This document shows positions 1-6,032 of a DNA stretch of 6,032 bases, in pieces (the stretch's first letter is position 1; each line of letters begins with the position of its first letter). The DNA comes from Bacillota bacterium (GTDB lineage: Bacteria > Bacillota_E > Sulfobacillia > Sulfobacillales > Sulfobacillaceae). Position numbers and translations under genes: made by a program. The notes below the pieces were generated by a model. It had not been told where the DNA came from, did no database searches, and was given only the letters and a program-made list of their open reading frames with translations. Location of the stretch: positions 1 to 6,032 of the forward strand of contig JAKADW010000142.1 in NCBI GenBank assembly GCA_021820165.1, given 5' to 3'.

Positions 1-167
1 ATAATGGATAGGGACGTCACGCTTTTGCCGGACCCCGACTCACCCACCACGCCTAGTGTCTCTTCCTGATCGATATGAAAACTCACCCCATTAACCGACG
101 GAACGACCCCTTCGTCGGTAAAAAAGTGCGTTTGAAGATTGTTAACCTCCAGAACACGGTTGGCCAC
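1..167 (-). CDS. Opp/Dpp-type ABC transporter ATP-binding protein, N-terminal part (3' end outside window)
   Basis: This gene reads off the left edge, and 55 codons are visible with no stop. The start is GTG at 167-165, preceded by a strong Shine-Dalgarno AAGGAG (181-176) with an 8-nt gap. The protein opens with [16 protein letters not shown], followed by [14 protein letters not shown] and the Walker A loop GESGSGKS at residues 42-49, with Lys48 as the nucleotide-binding lysine. The string '[16 protein letters not shown]' followed by 'GESGSGKS' is typical of the DppD/OppD class of peptide (or nickel) importer ATPases, which are about 320-340 residues long. These cytoplasmic subunits hydrolyse ATP to drive uptake through a membrane permease pair. 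Phe15/Phe16 would be the aromatic A-loop that stacks on adenine (inferred). The gene has its own promoter (278-306), so it is probably not part of the ligA operon. Substrate cannot be inferred from this fragment. It could also be the OppF-like partner, but the 'TDEGVV' segment favours the D-type subunit. Confidence 0.9.
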   Translation of the reverse strand, partial: MANRVLEVNNLQTHFFTDEGVVPSVNGVSFHIDQEETLGVVGESGSGKSVTSLSI

Positions 168-175
168 AGCCGTCT

Positions 176-211
176 CTCCTTCCTGGGATCGGATCCCCGA
201 TCAAAGGTGTC
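176..211 (-). other. Leader structure before the ABC transporter start
   Basis: The leader carries a short hairpin with arms GATCGG and CCGATC and loop GGAT (202-187), which ends five bases upstream of the Shine-Dalgarno (181-176). Just 5' of it the sequence AAGGTGTC (263-256) can pair over a distance with GACACCTT (211-204). A run of seven T residues lies between the arms (219-213). These elements could tune ribosome access, but no known riboswitch family is recognisable. The order, with the T-run before the SD hairpin, is not that of a standard terminator. Confidence 0.3.
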
Positions 212-277
212 CAAAAAAACAAAACAATTCCTTGGCCAAAAGTGCCAGATGATTCGACACCTTCACCCATATTCACC

Positions 278-306
278 ATTATAAAAGTCCATGACGCCAT
301 CGACAA
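278..306 (-). promoter_or_regulatory. Sigma-A-like promoter for the ABC transporter gene
   Basis: On the minus strand the -35 box is TTGTCG (306-301; 4/6 of TTGACA) and the -10 box is TATAAT (283-278; perfect), separated by exactly 17 bp (300-284). The start of transcription would be near 271, giving a leader of about 104 nt before the GTG at 167. It lies after the ligA stop, so the transporter is probably transcribed independently. Prediction from sequence only. Confidence 0.72.
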
Positions 307-359
307 TGGATAAGTCTGGCGAGATCCGTCTCGACTGACGATAATGGCGTCTCACGAGG

Positions 360-4509
<4,150 letters not shown>

Positions 4510-4527
4510 TGCGGCATCCTCCCAGCA

Positions 4528-4547
4528 CTGATATCTTATTATATCAG
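4528..4547. repeat. Inverted repeat overlapping the pcrA -10 box
   Basis: On the minus strand CTGATAT and ATATCAG form perfect 7-bp arms around the 6-base centre AATAAG. One further C-G and one G-T pair extend this to 9 pairs (4526-4549). The left arm contains part of the TATAAT box and the right arm spans the predicted transcription start. Because the left arm lies upstream of that start, this fits a DNA operator for a dimeric repressor better than an RNA hairpin. The regulator is unknown. It does not resemble the Gram-positive LexA box. Confidence 0.5.
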
Positions 4548-4567
4548 CGTAGGACAACTAGTGCCAT
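4538..4567 (-). promoter_or_regulatory. Extended -10 promoter for pcrA-ligA
   Basis: A perfect -10 TATAAT (4543-4538) is preceded by TGA, giving the extended -10 pattern TGNTATAAT. A 4/6 -35 match ATGGCA (4567-4562) lies 18 bp upstream, inside the last codons of the preceding gene. The start of transcription would be near 4531, about 22 nt before the pcrA ATG, leaving the GGGAGG ribosome site in the leader. pcrA-ligA could therefore be transcribed on its own as well as by read-through. Confidence 0.62.
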
Positions 4568-4992
4568 GACTGAACCATCGCGCCCGAATCCGGGTGGCGT
4601 GGTAAGTGACCTCGATATCCCCGCTGGTCTTCTCTGAGGGCGACCACCAAACCCGAAACGGAATCGCTGACCGCCGACACTAACGCCGTCGGATAGCCAC
4701 GCCGCTCCCAGCGTTGCCGTTCTTCCTCGCCCCGCCCAGGGTTGTCCGACACGACCCACACCGAAGGTTTTGATGGCCAGGGCAGAACGGCCGTCACCCG
4801 CCCTGAATCTTCTTGAATTTCGTATCCCGTGGAGGTCGAGCGACTCAGAGACTCCGCCGCTTCAGCCACCTCGCCTCGCCTACCCCGGCCTTCCGCCCAC
4901 AGCGTAAGCGTTCCGTCATTAATCTGAAACCCTTTAGGGTGCCCGGACGCTAAGAAACCCATCTCCAATAACAACCCGACCGCATCCATCAT
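4558..4992 (-). CDS. Hypothetical protein, 144 residues, upstream of pcrA
   Basis: I do not recognise this protein. The reading frame looks real. In-frame TGA and TAA stops lie immediately before the first ATG (4992), an AGGGTGAT Shine-Dalgarno-like sequence precedes the ATG-ATG pair, and codon use resembles its neighbours. The second ATG (4989) has the better SD spacing. No signal peptide, membrane segment or cysteine is visible, so a soluble cytoplasmic protein is likely. The N-terminal half (about 1-70) is mixed, with an acidic/Arg-rich stretch around 35-48. The C-terminal half contains a hydrophobic strand-like 'SVWVVSD' (76-82), a charged helix-like segment 'GEEERQRWERRG' (87-98), then 'YPTALVSAVSDSVSGLVVAL' (99-118) and a polar His/Arg tail. 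This could be a small alpha/beta fold. It sits where Bacillus has pcrB (heptaprenylglyceryl phosphate synthase), but the sequence is not PcrB-like and is much shorter. No function is assigned. Confidence 0.75.
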   Translation of the reverse strand: MMDAVGLLLEMGFLASGHPKGFQINDGTLTLWAEGRGRRGEVAEAAESLSRSTSTGYEIQEDSGRVTAVLPWPSKPSVWVVSDNPGRGEEERQRWERRGYPTALVSAVSDSVSGLVVALREDQRGYRGHLPRHPDSGAMVQSWH

Positions 4993-5029
4993 TTATCACC
5001 CTATCGCTTTACCTAATTAGTGCATTACG

Positions 5030-5040
5030 CTTATAGTATG
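5030..5040 (-). promoter_or_regulatory. Possible -10 element upstream of the 144-residue gene
   Basis: The minus strand reads CATACTATAAG (5040-5030). TATAAG is a 5/6 match to a sigma-A -10. The overlapping CATACTA equals the -10 pattern of forespore sigma-G promoters, and CATACTATA fits the sigma-K pattern CATANNNTA. No good -35 is seen at the right distance for sigma-A (TAATCT), and only a weak TGGACT for sigma-G. A start near 5024 would leave about 32 nt of leader. Tentative. Confidence 0.3.
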
Positions 5041-5090
5041 CCCCCAGGCGTGAGATTAGTCCACTCCCAATCGAAGGGTGCCCCCAAGCG
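5039..5090. repeat. 12-bp direct repeat pair, 40 bp apart
   Basis: TGCCCCCAGGCG (5039-5050) and TGCCCCCAAGCG (5079-5090) match at 11 of 12 positions and start exactly 40 bp apart, close to four helical turns. They lie in the gap between yerC and the 144-residue gene. One copy abuts the -10-like element and the other forms part of a stem-loop. They could be paired binding sites for a regulator, or chance similarity in a C-rich spacer. Confidence 0.45.
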
Positions 5091-5105
5091 ATGGAGGCCT
5101 CCCTT
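5074..5105 (-). other. Stem-loop at the yerC stop codon
   Basis: On the minus strand AAGGG (5105-5101) pairs with CCCTT (5078-5074), and GCCTCC (5098-5093) pairs with GGGGGC (5085-5080, one U-G pair). The loop is ATCGCTT, with a small asymmetric internal loop (AG against A). The 11 base pairs begin within the TAA stop of yerC. No T-run follows, so it is not a canonical intrinsic terminator. It may protect the 3' end of the yerC message or slow read-through into the next gene. Confidence 0.4.
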
Positions 5106-5424
5106 AACTCCTGATTCGATCCAGCACGAGACGATACCCGTCGGCACCAAACGACAAGCACCGCTTGACGCGCGAAATGGTGGCAGATGATGCGCCTGTG
5201 ACCCTTTCGATATCGTCATAGGTCTGCCCCTCATCTAGCATCCGGGCCACCGCTAGCCGTTGGGCGATCGACTGGATTTCACTGATGGTAAGAATATCTT
5301 CCAGAAAGGAATAGCACTCGTCCACCGTTTTGAGGCTTAAAATGGCCTCACAAAGCACATCGGTGTCATGGGTCTTCAACTTGGGATTCATCGCTTGCCC
5401 GCCTGCCCCTTTCCGTTTGGGCAT
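5104..5424 (-). CDS. yerC: YerC/TrpR-like DNA-binding protein
   Basis: This 106-residue protein belongs to the YerC/YecD family, the Gram-positive relatives of the tryptophan repressor fold. The family signature is seen in 'LCEAILSLKTVDECYSFLED' (24-43), 'SEIQSIAQRLAVARML' (48-63) and the helix-turn-helix 'TYDDIERVTGASSATISRV' (68-86), followed by 'KRCLSFGADGY' (87-97). The conserved 'TGAS.ATISRVKRCL' recognition helix is intact. It presumably acts as a dimeric transcription regulator in the cytoplasm. Its target and ligand are not known to me, and the family is not known to bind tryptophan. The start is uncertain. ATG 5424 directly follows an in-frame TGA and has a weak GGTGGTGA upstream. 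ATG 5391 (residue 12) would give 95 residues and removes a basic MPKRKGAGGQA leader not expected in the family. Bacillus yerC also lies near pcrA-ligA, which supports the call. Confidence 0.9.
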   Translation of the reverse strand: MPKRKGAGGQAMNPKLKTHDTDVLCEAILSLKTVDECYSFLEDILTISEIQSIAQRLAVARMLDEGQTYDDIERVTGASSATISRVKRCLSFGADGYRLVLDRIRS

Positions 5425-5458
5425 TCACCACCCGCACAGGATCAAGCATACGCGGGAT

Positions 5459-5487
5459 ATTTTACTGCGGCAAGCAAATAAACTCAA
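5459..5487 (-). promoter_or_regulatory. Sigma-A-like promoter upstream of yerC
   Basis: On the minus strand the -35 box is TTGAGT (5487-5482; 4/6) and the -10 box is TAAAAT (5464-5459; 5/6), with a 17-bp spacer. Transcription would begin near 5452, giving a leader of about 28 nt to ATG 5424 or about 61 nt to ATG 5391. It lies in the 67-bp gap after the GerD-like gene. No intrinsic terminator is visible in that gap, so read-through from upstream is also possible. Confidence 0.6.
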
Positions 5488-5491
5488 GTGA

Positions 5492-6032
5492 CTATTCGGT
5501 GGCTCCACCGCTCTTGGACGCGCCGGCCCCGGTGGCCCCACTCGATCCCCCCGACCCACCGCCGCTGGACCCCCCTGACGATGCTCCGCCGCCGCTTGAG
5601 GACCCTCCAGAAGAGCTCCCACCACCCGAGGAACTACTGCCGCCCGAGGAACTCCCCCCACTGGACGAGCTACTCCCGCCGCTACTGGACGATGATGATT
5701 TGCTGCTTGAACTGGACGAGGTGGCCATCTTCATCAGCGCCGTCTTTACGGCCATATCGATGGTACTGGTTATCTCGGGCGTCGACATGGTTTTGGTCAC
5801 ATCCATCTCAATCTCTTTCTTGAAGGTGGGACTCGATAATACCATGGTGACCGCCTTTTCCAATACTGTCTGCCCGGCCGGCGTGGTCAGGGCCTCTCGC
5901 AACTGGGTGGTCGAAATGGTTTCGGCAATCATTTTCTGCATCCGCGGCGTCTCCATCTCGTCCCGGACAGCCTTTTGTATTTCAATCGGTGGGGCGCTTG
6001 ACGAACTGCTCCCCCCGCTCGAGGATCCGCCA
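5492..6032 (-). CDS. GerD-like spore germination protein, C-terminal part (5' end outside window)
   Basis: The frame stays open to the right edge, so the Met at 5956 is internal rather than the start; 179 codons are visible. From the edge it reads a Ser/Gly tract (GGSSSGGSSSSSAPP), then a helical domain of about 90 residues, then a Ser/Gly tail of 76 residues ending at TAG 5494-5492. The helical domain has short repeated units of the kind 'TTPAGQTVLEKAVTMVLSSP' and 'TFKKEIEMDVTKTMSTPEI'. This resembles GerD, a lipoprotein of the spore inner membrane that helps cluster nutrient germinant receptors, in which segments of the form 'x.tp.gk..l...l.dp.fk' recur. The lipobox cysteine expected in GerD would lie beyond the edge, and the Ser/Gly tract would be the linker after it (inferred). 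The match is by pattern memory, not alignment, so an unrelated surface or spore protein with a low-complexity tail remains possible. Confidence 0.6.
   Translation of the reverse strand, partial: GGSSSGGSSSSSAPPIEIQKAVRDEMETPRMQKMIAETISTTQLREALTTPAGQTVLEKAVTMVLSSPTFKKEIEMDVTKTMSTPEITSTIDMAVKTALMKMATSSSSSSKSSSSSSGGSSSSSGGSSSGGSSSSGGGSSSGGSSSGGGASSGGSSGGGSGGSSGATGAGASKSGGATE
5495..5722 (-). repeat. Ser/Gly low-complexity tail of the GerD-like protein
   Basis: The last 76 codons before the stop encode almost only Ser and Gly, in units such as SSSGG and SSGGG, with a few Ala, Thr and Lys near the end. Several serine codons (TCC, TCG, TCA, AGC, AGT) are mixed, so the DNA is not a simple tandem repeat. 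This suggests selection on the protein composition. A second tract of the same type lies upstream of the helical core at 6031-5996. Such tails are flexible and unstructured. Confidence 0.85.

Noticed and set aside
142..270. Possible upstream reading frame (ATG at 270, TAA at 144-142) overlapping the ABC transporter start
   Set aside because: The ATG would be at the very 5' end of the predicted transcript with no ribosome site. The product is not recognisable, and chance is the simpler explanation.
75..284. 69-codon open frame on the plus strand
   Set aside because: It overlaps the ABC transporter start and promoter on the opposite strand, and its product has no recognisable features.
320..333. 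Hairpin CGAGA-CGGA-TCTCG after ligA as a terminator
   Set aside because: Only 5 bp and no T-run follows on the minus strand, so it cannot be called an intrinsic terminator. Termination of ligA may be Rho-type or lie elsewhere.
4526..4549. Reading the palindrome before pcrA as a terminator of the upstream gene
   Set aside because: The stem is AT-rich and short, and no T-run follows. The TATAAT box within it makes a promoter/operator reading better.
4510..4557. 16-residue N-terminal extension of PcrA starting at TTG 4557
   Set aside because: No ribosome site, and it would include the promoter and palindrome. ATG 4509 has a strong SD and gives the usual PcrA N-terminus (MNLLEELNEPQR).
4544..4759. 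71-codon minus-strand frame inside the 144-residue gene
   Set aside because: Alternative frame of a better-supported gene, without its own ribosome site.
5425..5661. 78-codon minus-strand frame across the end of the GerD-like gene
   Set aside because: Out-of-frame reading of the Ser/Gly-coding DNA, giving Pro/Arg/Gly-rich sequence and running through the yerC promoter.
5488..5823. 111-codon plus-strand frame rich in Arg, Trp and Ser
   Set aside because: Antisense of the Ser/Gly tract. Low-complexity DNA keeps several frames open by composition.

Overview
All six genes found in this 6.0 kb window lie on the minus strand, so the biology reads from right to left. The organism looks like a spore-forming Gram-positive bacterium (Bacillota). 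It has a PcrA-type rather than a proteobacterial UvrD helicase, directly joined to NAD-dependent ligase. A YerC-type TrpR-like regulator lies close by, as in Bacillus. A germination-protein (GerD-like) reading frame lies at the right edge. The moderately high GC and mixed codon use would suit a deep-branching Bacillota such as Sulfobacillus, but that genus guess is only an impression.

Layout in transcription order. (1) 6032-5492 is the 3' part of a GerD-like protein whose helical core sits between two Ser/Gly tracts; it runs off the window. (2) 5487-5459 is a good sigma-A-like promoter, followed by a YerC/TrpR-like DNA-binding protein (5424-5104). (3) The 111-bp gap 5103-4993 holds a stem-loop, a 12-bp direct repeat spaced 40 bp apart and a -10-like element. 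It is followed by an unrecognised 144-residue protein (4992-4558). (4) An extended -10 promoter buried in a near-perfect inverted repeat precedes pcrA (4509-2371). (5) ligA (2381-360) overlaps the end of pcrA by 11 bases and starts with GTG. (6) The 192-bp gap 359-168 carries a strong sigma-A-like promoter and a leader of about 100 nt. These lead into the first 55 codons of an Opp/Dpp-type ABC transporter ATPase (167-1), which runs off the left edge.

pcrA and ligA form the core unit: a repair helicase and the replicative/repair ligase, translationally coupled. The yerC-(unknown)-pcrA-ligA order resembles the Bacillus yerC...pcrB-pcrA-ligA neighbourhood, but the gene just before pcrA is not pcrB. 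The ABC transporter gene has its own promoter and is probably a separate unit.

Most of the window is ordinary housekeeping DNA. I do not see a convincing undescribed system. The points most worth a second look are the promoter/palindrome before pcrA, the unknown protein in the pcrB position, the paired repeats upstream of it, and the Ser/Gly architecture of the GerD-like protein.
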